64,000 bases of DNA, from positions 4,216,001-4,280,000 of the forward strand of contig NZ_CP033092.2 of the NCBI RefSeq assembly GCF_003697165.2, read 5' to 3'. The notes under the pieces are model-generated. The model did not search any database. It saw nothing but the letters and a program-made list of their open reading frames with translations, and was not told where the DNA came from. Position 1 is the first letter of the stretch, and each line of letters begins with the position of its first letter. The DNA is from Escherichia coli DSM 30083 = JCM 1649 = ATCC 11775 (GTDB lineage Bacteria > Pseudomonadota > Gammaproteobacteria > Enterobacterales > Enterobacteriaceae). Below, piece after piece: positions 9,267 to 18,237 of this stretch. The translations under genes were made by a program, and so were the position numbers.

Positions 9267-9363
9267 CCAGATGCGGCGTAAACGCCTTACCAGGCCTACA
9301 AAATCGTCCAAATTCAATATATTGCAAGGACTGCGTAGGCCTGATTGGCATAGCGCATCAGGC
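9267..9363. repeat. REP/BIME pair between msrA and ytfL
   Basis: Two inverted REP units, CCAGATGCGGCGTAAACGCC at 9269-9288 and GTAGGCCTGATTGGCATAGC near 9335-9354, flank an AT-rich spacer. They fill most of the 322-base msrA-ytfL gap; the rest (9364-9540) would carry the ytfL promoter, with no other feature seen. Confidence 0.8.
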
Positions 9364-9540
9364 AGTATTGCATTTATCAGCAGTCTGAATTTTAACCCTC
9401 TGGCGACTTTACAGTACCTTACGCTATACTAGCCACTGAAAATGCCGGTTCACTTTCTTCGAATCGGCTTTCAATGTGTATTTCACACAAATTAATCAAC
9501 TTCCCCTTCCGAGGATCTGGCCTGAAAGGTCGGATAAGAT

Positions 9541-10884
9541 ATGTTAAACAGTATTTTAGTCATACTCTGCTTGATCGCTGTAAGTGCGTTCTTCTCGATG
9601 TCCGAGATCTCACTTGCCGCCTCACGCAAAATCAAACTTAAACTGCTGGCTGATGAAGGCAATATAAATGCCCAACGCGTTCTGAATATGCAGGAAAATC
9701 CCGGCATGTTCTTTACCGTGGTCCAAATCGGTCTGAACGCAGTGGCGATTCTCGGCGGTATCGTCGGTGATGCGGCATTTTCTCCAGCTTTTCACAGCCT
9801 GTTCTCCCGCTATATGTCGGCAGAGCTCTCTGAGCAACTGAGCTTTATTCTCTCTTTCTCGTTAGTGACTGGCATGTTTATCCTGTTTGCGGATTTAACC
9901 CCGAAACGCATCGGTATGATTGCGCCAGAAGCTGTCGCTTTGCGTATCATCAACCCGATGCGCTTCTGCCTGTACGTTTGCACCCCGCTGGTGTGGTTCT
10001 TCAACGGACTGGCGAACATAATCTTCCGTATTTTCAAACTGCCAATGGTACGTAAAGATGACATCACTTCTGATGACATCTACGCGGTAGTGGAAGCCGG
10101 TGCGCTGGCGGGCGTGTTACGTAAACAGGAACACGAGCTGATTGAAAACGTCTTTGAGCTGGAATCCCGTACCGTTCCGTCGTCAATGACACCGCGTGAA
10201 AACGTGATTTGGTTTGATCTCCACGAAGATGAGCAAAGCCTGAAGAATAAGGTGGCGGAACATCCGCACTCTAAGTTCCTCGTCTGTAATGAAGATATTG
10301 ACCACATCATCGGCTATGTCGATTCTAAAGACCTGCTGAACCGCGTGCTGGCTAACCAAAGCCTGGCACTGAACAGCGGCGTACAAATTCGCAACACGCT
10401 GATTGTGCCGGATACGTTAACCCTTTCAGAGGCGTTGGAAAGTTTTAAAACCGCAGGTGAAGACTTCGCGGTGATCATGAACGAGTACGCGCTGGTGGTG
10501 GGGATCATCACCCTCAATGACGTGATGACCACGCTGATGGGCGATCTAGTCGGTCAGGGGCTGGAAGAGCAGATTGTCGCCCGTGATGAGAACTCATGGC
10601 TGATTGACGGCGGCACCCCAATTGACGACGTCATGCGCGTGCTGGATATTGACGAGTTCCCGCAGTCGGGCAACTACGAAACCATCGGCGGCTTTATGAT
10701 GTTTATGCTGCGTAAGATCCCGAAACGCACCGATTCGGTGAAATTCGCCGGCTACAAATTTGAAGTGGTGGATATCGATAACTACCGCATCGACCAGCTG
10801 CTGGTGACCCGGATCGACAGCAAGGCCACCGCCCTTTCGCCAAAACTGCCTGACGCTAAAGATAAAGAAGAAAGCGTCGCGTAA
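9541..10884 (+). CDS. paeA: PaeA (YtfL), membrane CNNM/CorC-type protein implicated in polyamine export
   Basis: 447 residues. An N-terminal DUF21/CNNM membrane domain with about four hydrophobic helices (residues 1-150) is followed by a pair of CBS domains (about 200-330) and a C-terminal CorC/HlyC domain. The family was first linked to Mg2+/Co2+ handling. The E. coli and Salmonella protein (YtfL, renamed PaeA) has been reported to export cadaverine and putrescine in stationary phase. It is a single gene between a BIME and a strong terminator. The assignment to the family is firm, the transport substrate less so. Confidence 0.93.
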   Translation: MLNSILVILCLIAVSAFFSMSEISLAASRKIKLKLLADEGNINAQRVLNMQENPGMFFTVVQIGLNAVAILGGIVGDAAFSPAFHSLFSRYMSAELSEQLSFILSFSLVTGMFILFADLTPKRIGMIAPEAVALRIINPMRFCLYVCTPLVWFFNGLANIIFRIFKLPMVRKDDITSDDIYAVVEAGALAGVLRKQEHELIENVFELESRTVPSSMTPRENVIWFDLHEDEQSLKNKVAEHPHSKFLVCNEDIDHIIGYVDSKDLLNRVLANQSLALNSGVQIRNTLIVPDTLTLSEALESFKTAGEDFAVIMNEYALVVGIITLNDVMTTLMGDLVGQGLEEQIVARDENSWLIDGGTPIDDVMRVLDIDEFPQSGNYETIGGFMMFMLRKIPKRTDSVKFAGYKFEVVDIDNYRIDQLLVTRIDSKATALSPKLPDAKDKEESVA

Positions 10885-10900
10885 CCCCCAGAAACATCAA

Positions 10901-10921
10901 CGGCTCCTGAATCAGGAGCCG
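10901..10921. terminator. Bidirectional terminator between ytfL and ytfK
   Basis: A 10-base-pair perfect stem CGGCTCCTGA/TCAGGAGCCG with T-rich sequence on both sides lies between the convergent ytfL and ytfK genes. Confidence 0.8.
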
Positions 10922-10945
10922 TCTTATTACTGCATAGCACTTTGG

Positions 10946-11152
10946 TTAAGCCATCTCTGTTTGCAGACGCATAACCTGACGGTTAACTTCGGACATCACT
11001 GACAAATGCAGCTTATCCTTCACTTTTGGGATAAGAATCTTACCCTTATCAAATTCAAAAGCGCCAACGTCCTTGATGTATAACCGTCCACGGAACAGGA
11101 TCTTTACGTACTTCGCCACCTGAAGTGGGTTGTACCGTTGGAAAATTTTCAT
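10946..11152 (-). CDS. ytfK: YtfK, small stringent-response modulator
   Basis: 68 residues starting at the ATG complementary to 11150-11152, which follows CAGGAG; a longer reading from 11218 would add 22 residues unlike any YtfK. The DUF1107 protein is small, basic and soluble. In E. coli YtfK was reported to interact with SpoT and tilt it toward (p)ppGpp synthesis under phosphate or fatty-acid starvation, and ytfK belongs to the PhoB regulon. I could not pick out a convincing Pho box in the 324-base ytfK/ytfJ divergent region. Confidence 0.92.
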
Positions 11153-11476
11153 TGTTATCTCCTGCTGAGTATTACGCCTGTGCGGTGCCACAATCGGCCC
11201 AACTATTATGAGGCGCAAATTTTAATGCTTAGTGACTATAGACTATCCGGGCAATGTTTCCACCGCGTATAACTTTTTTTACCTAAAGGTTACAATTATT
11301 CAGAATTATCTTTTTACCGAAGCGCGGTCTTCAGTATAAGCATTCATTTTTCATATGATTTGTGCGCTTGACCGCAAACTGGCATCACACTTGCGGGAAA
11401 TTCGATAAATAGCACATATGATTAAAACTCAGACCCAAGTGGTCGGATCACCTGCATATCATAAGAAGGAAACACC
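11153..11476. other. Divergent intergenic region ytfK/ytfJ
   Basis: 324 AT-rich bases that must contain the promoters of both genes. No clear operator, repeat or small gene is visible apart from poly-T tracts around 11270-11282. Confidence 0.4.
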
Positions 11477-12034
11477 ATGACCCTACGCAAGATTCTGGCA
11501 CTCACCTGCCTGCTGTTGCCGATGATGGCTTCCGCACATCAGTTCGAAACCGGTCAGCGAGTGCCGCCGATTGGCATTACCGATCGAGGCGAGTTGGTGC
11601 TTGATAAAGATCAGTTTAGCTACAAAACCTGGAACAGCGCACAGTTAGTGGGAAAAGTGCGAGTACTGCAACATATTGCTGGTCGCACCTCTGCAAAAGA
11701 GAAAAACGCGACGCTGATTGAAGCGATTAAATCAGCGAAGTTACCGCACGATCGCTACCAGACCACCACCATTGTTAACACCGACGACGCGATTCCGGGT
11801 TCAGGGATGTTTGTGCGCAGCAGTCTGGAGAGTAATAAAAAGCTTTATCCCTGGTCGCAGTTTATTGTCGATAGCAATGGCGTCGCGCGCGGTGCCTGGC
11901 AGCTGGATGAAGAAAGTTCCGCTGTAGTGGTGCTGGATAAGGATGGTCGCGTGCAATGGGCCAAAGACGGGGCGCTCACACAGGAAGAGGTGCAGCAAGT
12001 GATGGACCTGCTGCATAAATTAATTAATAAATAG
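11477..12034 (+). CDS. ytfJ: YtfJ, secreted thioredoxin-like protein of unknown function
   Basis: 185 residues with a clear cleavable signal peptide of about 20 residues ending MASA, so the mature protein is periplasmic. The rest belongs to the YtfJ family, which has a thioredoxin/peroxiredoxin-like fold, but the usual CXXC active site is absent. The older label as a transcriptional regulator does not fit a secreted protein. AGAAGGAAAC just upstream serves as the ribosome-binding site. Its last 11 bases overlap the 3' end of the convergent cysQ. Confidence 0.9.
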   Translation: MTLRKILALTCLLLPMMASAHQFETGQRVPPIGITDRGELVLDKDQFSYKTWNSAQLVGKVRVLQHIAGRTSAKEKNATLIEAIKSAKLPHDRYQTTTIVNTDDAIPGSGMFVRSSLESNKKLYPWSQFIVDSNGVARGAWQLDEESSAVVVLDKDGRVQWAKDGALTQEEVQQVMDLLHKLINK

Positions 12035-12764
12035 ACACTCTGAATCCCGGATTCAGGAACGACTCGCGCGGAGTGTAATCCAGCGGTTTACCCTGCCAGT
12101 CATGAACGTGCGCTCCGGCAGCTGCAGCCACAGCATGACCAGCGGCGGTATCCCAAATATTCGTTGGTCCGAAGCGCGGGTACAGCTGCGCCTGCCCTTC
12201 CGCCACCAGGCAGAATTTCAGCGAAGAGCCGATGGACGTGGTCTGATGTTCGCCAAGCTGTTGCAGATACTCTTTCAGCTCCGCATCTGCATGGGAACGG
12301 CTGATAACCACCAGCGGCGGGCGCGCATCGCGGACCTGAATCTGCTTGCGCACACCGCACTCTTCTTTCCAGGCCTTGCCTTCTGCCGCGCTGTACATTA
12401 TGTTCATTACCGGCGCATACACCACACCTAAAATCGGTTTGCCATGGTCAATGAGCGCAATGTTAACGGTGAATTCGCCATTACGTTTAATAAACTCTTT
12501 AGTACCATCCAGCGGGTCTACCAGCCAGTAACGCTGCCAGTGCTGACGGACTTCCCAACCGGGAGGATCTTCTTCAGAAAGGACCGGAATATCCGGTGTC
12601 AGCGTACGTAAACCGTCCATGATAACGGTGTGAGCGGCAATATCCGCTGCCGTTACCGGAGAATTGTCCGCTTTGCTGACGACGTCCATCGGTTTCGTCC
12701 CGTCGTAGACCTGCATAATGGCATCGCCTGCATTCCGTGCAAGCTGGCATACTTGATCTAACAT
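12024..12764 (-). CDS. cysQ: 3'(2'),5'-bisphosphate nucleotidase CysQ
   Basis: 246 residues of the inositol-monophosphatase-like, lithium-sensitive phosphatase family. The metal-binding signatures are a SEED motif at about residues 63-66 and DPLDGTKEF near residue 83. CysQ hydrolyses 3'-phosphoadenosine 5'-phosphate, the by-product of sulfate assimilation and of acyl-carrier-protein synthesis, to AMP at the inner membrane. It thus relieves inhibition of exoribonucleases and sulfotransferases. It is a single gene, convergent with ytfJ and divergent from cpdB. Confidence 0.96.
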   Translation of the reverse strand: MLDQVCQLARNAGDAIMQVYDGTKPMDVVSKADNSPVTAADIAAHTVIMDGLRTLTPDIPVLSEEDPPGWEVRQHWQRYWLVDPLDGTKEFIKRNGEFTVNIALIDHGKPILGVVYAPVMNIMYSAAEGKAWKEECGVRKQIQVRDARPPLVVISRSHADAELKEYLQQLGEHQTTSIGSSLKFCLVAEGQAQLYPRFGPTNIWDTAAGHAVAAAAGAHVHDWQGKPLDYTPRESFLNPGFRVSIY

Positions 12765-12953
12765 TTCTCCACCTCGTCTCTGTGAGCGGTGTTAACTTAT
12801 TGTTTTACTTATACCCTATCGTTAATGAATGCGCCAACTGTGATAGTGTCATCATTTTCAAAGCGTAAAATTGTGGCATTCTTCACTGTTCTATAAGTAA
12901 GGCGTTTATTCTCCCTTTTCTTTCGTATTCCCGATGATAAAAGGATGTCCCTG

Positions 12954-14897
12954 ATGATTAAGTTTAGCGCAACGCTCCTGGCCACGCTGATTGCCGCCAG
13001 TGTGAATGCAGCGACGGTCGATCTACGTATCATGGAAACCACTGATCTGCATAGCAACATGATGGATTTCGATTATTACAAAGACACCGCCACGGAAAAA
13101 TTCGGACTGGTACGTACGGCAAGCCTGATTAACGATGCCCGCAATGAAGTGAAAAACAGCGTACTGGTCGATAACGGCGATTTGATTCAGGGGAGTCCGC
13201 TGGCCGATTACATATCGGCGAAAGGATTAAAAGCAGGTGATGTTCATCCGGTTTATAAGGCGCTGAATACGCTGGATTATACGGTCGGTACACTCGGCAA
13301 TCATGAATTTAACTACGGTCTGGATTACCTGAAAAATGCGTTGGCGGGAGCGAAATTCCCTTATGTAAATGCCAACGTCATTGACGCCAGAACCAAACAG
13401 CCAATGTTTACACCGTATTTAATTAAAGATACCGAAGTGGTCGATAAAGACGGAAAAAAACAGACGCTGAAGATTGGCTATATTGGCGTCGTGCCGCCGC
13501 AAATCATGGGCTGGGATAAAGCTAATTTATCCGGAAAAGTGACGGTGAATGATATTACCGAAACCGTGCGCAAATACGTGCCTGAAATGCGCGAGAAAGG
13601 TGCCGATGTCGTTGTCGTTCTGGCGCATTCCGGGCTATCTGCCGATCCGTATAAAGTGATGGCGGAAAACTCAGTTTATTACCTCAGTGAAATTCCTGGC
13701 GTTAACGCCATTATGTTTGGCCATGCTCACGCCGTTTTCCCAGGTAAAGATTTTGCTGATATCGAAGGGGCTAATATCGCGAAAGGCACGCTGAATGGTG
13801 TTCCGGCGGTAATGCCGGGCATGTGGGGCGATCATCTTGGGGTGGTCGACTTACAACTCAGTAATAACAGCGGTAAATGGCAGGTGACGCAGGCGAAAGC
13901 GGAAGCACGGCCGATTTACGACATCGCCAATAAAAAATCCCTCGCGGCGGAAGACAGCAAGCTGGTAGAAACACTCAAAGCCGATCACGATGCCACACGC
14001 CAGTTCGTCAGCAAGCCAATCGGTAAATCCGCCGACAATATGTATAGCTATCTGGCGCTGGTGCAGGACGATCCGACCGTGCAGGTGGTGAACAACGCGC
14101 AAAAAGCGTATGTCGAGCATTACATTCAGGGCGATCCGGATCTGGCAAAACTGCCGGTGCTTTCAGCTGCTGCACCGTTTAAAGTTGGTGGTCGCAAAAA
14201 TGATCCGGCAAGCTATGTGGAGGTGGAAAAAGGCCAGTTGACCTTCCGTAATGCCGCCGATCTTTATCTCTACCCCAATACGCTGATTGTGGTGAAAGCC
14301 AGCGGTAAAGAGGTGAAAGAGTGGCTGGAGTGCTCCGCCGGACAGTTTAACCAGATTGATCCTGACAACACGAAACCACAGTCACTCATCAACTGGGATG
14401 GTTTCCGCACCTATAACTTTGATGTGATTGATGGTGTGAATTATCAGATTGATGTTACCCAGCCTGCCCGTTATGACGGCGAGTGCCAGATGGTTAATGC
14501 CAATGCGGAAAGGATTAAGAACCTGACCTTTAATGGCAAGCCGATTGATCCGAACGCCATGTTCCTGGTTGCCACCAATAACTATCGCGCTTACGGCGGC
14601 AAATTTGCCGGTACGGGCGACAGCCATATCGCTTTTGCTTCACCGGATGAGAACCGCTCGGTGCTGGCAGCGTGGATTGCTGATGAGTCGAAACGTGCGG
14701 GGGAAATTCACCCGGCGGCAGATAACAACTGGCGTTTAGCACCGATAGCTGGCGATAAGAAACTGGATATCCGTTTCGAAACCTCTCCATCAGATAAAGC
14801 CGCGGCGTTTATTAAAGAGAAAGGGCAATATCCGATGAATAAAGTCGCGACCGATGATATCGGGTTTGCGATTTATCAGGTGGATTTGAGTAAGTAA
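12954..14897 (+). CDS. cpdB: Periplasmic 2',3'-cyclic-nucleotide 2'-phosphodiesterase / 3'-nucleotidase CpdB
   Basis: 647 residues from the ATG at 12954, which has AAGGA about 8 bases upstream; an ATG 9 bases earlier is too close to that site. A signal peptide of about 19 residues (ending VNA) precedes a calcineurin-like metallophosphatase domain, with DLHSNM, NGDLIQGSP and GNHEF metal ligands, and a C-terminal 5'-nucleotidase domain. The enzyme salvages nucleosides by hydrolysing 2',3'-cyclic nucleotides and 3'-nucleotides in the periplasm. A BIME follows the gene. Confidence 0.97.
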   Translation: MIKFSATLLATLIAASVNAATVDLRIMETTDLHSNMMDFDYYKDTATEKFGLVRTASLINDARNEVKNSVLVDNGDLIQGSPLADYISAKGLKAGDVHPVYKALNTLDYTVGTLGNHEFNYGLDYLKNALAGAKFPYVNANVIDARTKQPMFTPYLIKDTEVVDKDGKKQTLKIGYIGVVPPQIMGWDKANLSGKVTVNDITETVRKYVPEMREKGADVVVVLAHSGLSADPYKVMAENSVYYLSEIPGVNAIMFGHAHAVFPGKDFADIEGANIAKGTLNGVPAVMPGMWGDHLGVVDLQLSNNSGKWQVTQAKAEARPIYDIANKKSLAAEDSKLVETLKADHDATRQFVSKPIGKSADNMYSYLALVQDDPTVQVVNNAQKAYVEHYIQGDPDLAKLPVLSAAAPFKVGGRKNDPASYVEVEKGQLTFRNAADLYLYPNTLIVVKASGKEVKEWLECSAGQFNQIDPDNTKPQSLINWDGFRTYNFDVIDGVNYQIDVTQPARYDGECQMVNANAERIKNLTFNGKPIDPNAMFLVATNNYRAYGGKFAGTGDSHIAFASPDENRSVLAAWIADESKRAGEIHPAADNNWRLAPIAGDKKLDIRFETSPSDKAAAFIKEKGQYPMNKVATDDIGFAIYQVDLSK

Positions 14898-14928
14898 TAC
14901 ACTTCTTTTTCGGCCTATAAATCATCAA

Positions 14929-15019
14929 CCGCATCCGGCACTTTTGTCGGATGCGATGCTGGCGCATCTTATCCGCCCTACAAGTCATGAACCGTAGGCC
15001 GGATAAGCGCAGCCGGCAG
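14929..15019. repeat. REP/BIME element between cpdB and ytfH
   Basis: Opposed REP units, GCATCCGGCACTTTTGTCGG at 14931-14950 and GTAGGCCGGATAAGCGCAGC from 14994, fill the space between the convergent cpdB and ytfH genes and end one base before the ytfH stop. Confidence 0.85.
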
Positions 15020-15400
15020 TTATGCCGCACGTTCATCCCGCACCGCCAACACCTCGGGCAAATTCAACTCAATCCAGTCCGCCAGTGCAGCAACCTTTTC
15101 GCTCACCTGCTCGCCCAGCGGCGTGAGGCTATATTCCACATGCGGCGGCACCACCGGATACGCGATACGGTTAAGAAAACCATCCTGTTCTAACGCCTGT
15201 AACGACTGCGCAAGCATCTTTTCACTCACCCCACCGATTTTGCGCCGCAGGTCGCTAAAGCGATGAGTACCTTCGCGTAGCGCCACCAGAATCAACACCC
15301 CCCAACGGCTGGTGACGTGTTTCAACACCTCGCGCGACGGGCACTGTTCCGCAAAGAGATTACCCTCTTTCAGTTGTTGTGACAGGCTAACCTGACTCAT
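15020..15400 (-). CDS. ytfH: YtfH, HxlR-family transcriptional regulator
   Basis: 126 residues starting MSQVSLSQQL at the ATG complementary to 15398-15400; a longer reading from 15511 would run into the divergent qorB and is rejected. The protein is one winged-helix HxlR/DUF24 domain with an N-terminal cysteine (Cys20), as in redox- or electrophile-sensing members of the family. It is divergent from qorB with 89 bases between starts, and a palindrome in that gap (15424-15440) is a plausible operator. Regulation of qorB is inferred from this arrangement. Confidence 0.93.
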   Translation of the reverse strand: MSQVSLSQQLKEGNLFAEQCPSREVLKHVTSRWGVLILVALREGTHRFSDLRRKIGGVSEKMLAQSLQALEQDGFLNRIAYPVVPPHVEYSLTPLGEQVSEKVAALADWIELNLPEVLAVRDERAA

Positions 15401-15423
15401 TTCATACTTACCTTTTTGTACGT

Positions 15424-15440
15424 ACTTACTAAAAGTAAGT
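15424..15440. promoter_or_regulatory. Candidate YtfH operator between ytfH and qorB
   Basis: A perfect inverted repeat ACTTAC-TAAAA-GTAAGT lies midway between the divergent starts and overlaps a TACGTACTTAC stretch. Symmetric sites of this type are common for HxlR dimers. The assignment rests on position and symmetry only. Confidence 0.5.
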
Positions 15441-15489
15441 TTAGGTGTTAGCGTATTTAAACACAAGACAAAACGATGGAGACTTCCCA

Positions 15490-16349
15490 TGATCGCTATT
15501 ACTGGTGCCACTGGCCAACTTGGTCACTATGTTATTAAATCCTTGATGAAAACGGTTCCTGCCAGCCAAATAGTGGCTATCGTTCGTAATCCGGCAAAAG
15601 CCCAGGCACTGACAGCACAAGGCATTACCGTGCGTCAGGCTGACTACGGCGATGAAGCCGCACTGACATCTGCACTTCAGGGAGTGGAAAAACTACTGCT
15701 GATCTCTTCCAGCGAAGTGGGTCAACGTGCCCCGCAGCATCGTAATGTTATTAATGCCGCAAAGACGGCTGGCGTGAAATTTATCGCTTATACCAGTCTG
15801 CTTCACGCGGATAAATCTCCGCTCGGCCTCGCCGATGAGCACATCGAGACGGAGAAAATGTTGGCTGATTCTGGCATCGTTTACACCCTGCTGCGCAACG
15901 GCTGGTACACCGAAAACTATCTCGCCAGCGCCCCGGCAGCACTGGAGCACGGCGTATTTATCGGTGCCGCGGGCGATGGCAAAATTGCCTCGGCAACGCG
16001 GGCAGATTATGCGGCAGCTGCGGCACGCGTGATTAGCGAAGCCGGTCACGAAGGCAAGGTTTACGAGCTGGCGGGCGATAGTGCCTGGACGTTGACACAG
16101 TTAGCGGCAGAGCTGACCAAACAGAGCGGCAAACAGGTTACCTATCAAAATCTGAGCGAAACCGATTTCGCTGCGGCGCTGAAAAGCGTTGGCCTGCCTG
16201 ACGGACTGGCGGATATGCTGGCGGATTCTGACGTTGGCGCATCGAAAGGCGGTCTGTTTGATGACAGCAAAACGCTGAGCAAATTGATTGGCCGCCCAAC
16301 GACAACGTTAGCCGAAAGCGTAAGCCATCTTTTTAATGTTAATAAATAG
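15490..16349 (+). CDS. qorB: NAD(P)H:quinone oxidoreductase QorB
   Basis: 286 residues beginning MIAITGATGQLG, an N-terminal Rossmann dinucleotide-binding motif (GATGQLG), in the NmrA-like atypical short-chain dehydrogenase family. The E. coli enzyme (QOR2, YtfG) reduces quinones with NADPH and so removes redox-cycling quinones in the cytoplasm. The ATG at 15490 follows GATGGAGAC. It is divergent from the HxlR regulator gene ytfH, a pairing typical of inducible quinone or electrophile defence. Confidence 0.95.
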
Positions 16350-16457
16350 TTAATTAAAGTGGCATCCTCCCGCATCCTCTCTGATAATGACGGGATGCCG
16401 GGAGCAATCATGTCTGCTTCCTGAACGTTTCTTCTGACAGACCAATGGATGCCAGTA

Positions 16458-17423
16458 ATGATTAGCGGCGTGCTGTACGCCCTGTTAGCAGGGTTGATGT
16501 GGGGGCTTATTTTTGTCGGGCCGTTGATCGTGCCGGAATACCCGGCGATGTTGCAGTCGATGGGGCGTTATCTGGCGTTAGGGTTAATTGCGCTACCCAT
16601 TGCCTGGCTGGGACGCGTGCGTCTGCGTCAGTTGGCGCGTCGCGACTGGCTTACCGCCTTGATGCTCACTATGATGGGCAACCTCATCTATTACTTCTGC
16701 CTTGCCAGTGCCATTCAACGTACTGGCGCGCCTGTTTCTACGATGATTATTGGCACCCTGCCGGTGGTCATTCCTGTCTTTGCCAATCTGCTTTATAGCC
16801 AGCGCGACGGCAAACTCGCGTGGGGAAAACTCGCCCCGGCACTGATTTGTATTGGCATCGGCCTGGCGTGTGTGAATATTGCTGAGTTAAACCACGGACT
16901 CCCCGATTTTGACTGGGCACGTTATACCTCTGGCATCGTGCTAGCGTTAGTTTCCGTGGTCTGCTGGGCATGGTATGCCCTGCGCAACGCCCGCTGGCTG
17001 CGGGAAAATCCCGACAAACATCCGATGATGTGGGCGACGGCGCAGGCGCTGGTCACGCTGCCGGTTTCTCTCATCGGCTATCTCGTCGCCTGTTACTGGC
17101 TGAATATACAAACGCCGGACTTCTCCTTACCTTTTGGCCCCCGTCCGCTGGTGTTTATTAGTCTGATGGTTGCGATAGCCGTGCTTTGCTCATGGGTTGG
17201 CGCACTCTGCTGGAACGTCGCCAGCCAGCGATTACCGACAGTGATTCTCGGGCCGCTGATCGTTTTCGAAACACTGGCAGGTTTGCTGTACACCTTTTTG
17301 ATACGCCAGCAAATGCCGCCGCTGATGACGCTGAGCGGTATCGCGCTGTTAGTGGTTGGCGTGGTCATTGCAGTCAGAGCAAAACCGGAAAAGCCTTTAA
17401 CTGAATCTGTCTCAGAAAGTTGA
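16458..17423 (+). CDS. ytfF: YtfF, EamA/DMT-family inner-membrane transporter of unknown substrate
   Basis: 321 residues starting MISGVLYALLAG at 16458, the K-12 start; an ATG 9 bases earlier adds three residues without a better ribosome-binding site. About ten hydrophobic helices arranged as two EamA repeats identify a drug/metabolite transporter superfamily exporter. The substrate is not known. It lies 108 bases downstream of qorB and 107 bases before ytfE, apparently as a single gene. Confidence 0.9.
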   Translation: MISGVLYALLAGLMWGLIFVGPLIVPEYPAMLQSMGRYLALGLIALPIAWLGRVRLRQLARRDWLTALMLTMMGNLIYYFCLASAIQRTGAPVSTMIIGTLPVVIPVFANLLYSQRDGKLAWGKLAPALICIGIGLACVNIAELNHGLPDFDWARYTSGIVLALVSVVCWAWYALRNARWLRENPDKHPMMWATAQALVTLPVSLIGYLVACYWLNIQTPDFSLPFGPRPLVFISLMVAIAVLCSWVGALCWNVASQRLPTVILGPLIVFETLAGLLYTFLIRQQMPPLMTLSGIALLVVGVVIAVRAKPEKPLTESVSES

Positions 17424-17481
17424 CATACTGGCAGTGAGTTAAATAAGCCTCTGCTACGTAAGGGTTATAGCATTTGCCTTA

Positions 17482-17504
17482 AAGATGCATTTAAAATACA
17501 TCTT
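17482..17504. promoter_or_regulatory. NsrR operator upstream of ytfE
   Basis: The 23-base near-palindrome consists of the half-sites AAGATGCATTT and AAATACATCTT around a central A. This is the E. coli NsrR consensus with one changed position in the right half. It lies 27 bases before the ytfE start, where a repressor would block the promoter. ytfE is the strongest known NsrR target, and NsrR itself is encoded at 51859-52284. Confidence 0.85.
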
Positions 17505-17530
17505 ATCTTATTAAGAATGAGGTATCAGCT

Positions 17531-18193
17531 ATGGCTTATCGCGACCAACCTTTAGGTGAACTGGCGCTCTCTATCCCTCGCGCTTCGGCTCTGTTTCGTA
17601 AATATGATATGGATTACTGCTGCGGCGGTAAGCAAACGCTGGCGCGTGCGGCGGCACGTAAAGAACTGGATGTTGAGGTCATTGAAGCTGAGCTGGCAAA
17701 GCTTGCTGAACAACCGATTGAGAAAGACTGGCGTAGCGCCCCGCTGGCAGAAATCATCGACCATATCATCGTGCGCTACCACGATCGTCACCGCGAGCAA
17801 CTGCCGGAGCTGATCCTGCAAGCGACTAAAGTCGAGCGCGTTCACGCCGACAAACCGAGCGTGCCAAAAGGGCTGACAAAATACCTGACCATGCTGCATG
17901 AAGAGCTTTCCAGCCACATGATGAAAGAAGAGCAGATCCTCTTCCCGATGATCAAACAAGGCATGGGCAGCCAGGCAATGGGGCCAATCAGCGTAATGGA
18001 AAGCGAGCACGATGAAGCGGGCGAACTGCTGGAAGTGATCAAACACACTACCAATAACGTCACACCGCCGCCAGAAGCCTGCACCACCTGGAAAGCGATG
18101 TATAACGGCATTAATGAACTGATTGATGACCTGATGGATCACATCAGTCTGGAAAACAATGTACTGTTCCCACGCGCGCTGGCGGGTGAGTAA
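17531..18193 (+). CDS. ytfE: YtfE, di-iron protein for repair of iron-sulfur clusters (RIC)
   Basis: 220 residues. An N-terminal ScdA_N domain (about residues 1-60) carries the DYCCGGK motif with two adjacent cysteines. A hemerythrin-like four-helix bundle follows, whose His and Glu ligands can be seen in HDRHREQLPE, HEELSSHMMKEE and ESEHDEAGELLE. The non-haem di-iron centre supplies iron to repair clusters damaged by nitric oxide or peroxide and may also release or reduce NO. Expression is controlled by NsrR, whose operator lies just upstream. Confidence 0.97.
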   Translation: MAYRDQPLGELALSIPRASALFRKYDMDYCCGGKQTLARAAARKELDVEVIEAELAKLAEQPIEKDWRSAPLAEIIDHIIVRYHDRHREQLPELILQATKVERVHADKPSVPKGLTKYLTMLHEELSSHMMKEEQILFPMIKQGMGSQAMGPISVMESEHDEAGELLEVIKHTTNNVTPPPEACTTWKAMYNGINELIDDLMDHISLENNVLFPRALAGE

Positions 18194-18200
18194 TCTAAAA

Positions 18201-18225
18201 GCTGGATGGCATTGCGCCATCCAGC
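18201..18225. terminator. Shared terminator of convergent ytfE and cycA
   Basis: A 10-base-pair perfect stem GCTGGATGGC/GCCATCCAGC with a 5-base loop sits 7 bases after ytfE and 12 bases after the cycA stop. On the minus strand it is followed by TTTTAG, so it mainly serves cycA. Confidence 0.75.
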
Positions 18226-18237
18226 ATGATAATGCGG

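Noticed and set aside
235..15019. Repeated GC-rich palindromes as a CRISPR array
   Set aside because: The repeats are scattered single or paired REP units with the known GCCGGATGCGGCG core, not regularly spaced repeats with unique spacers.
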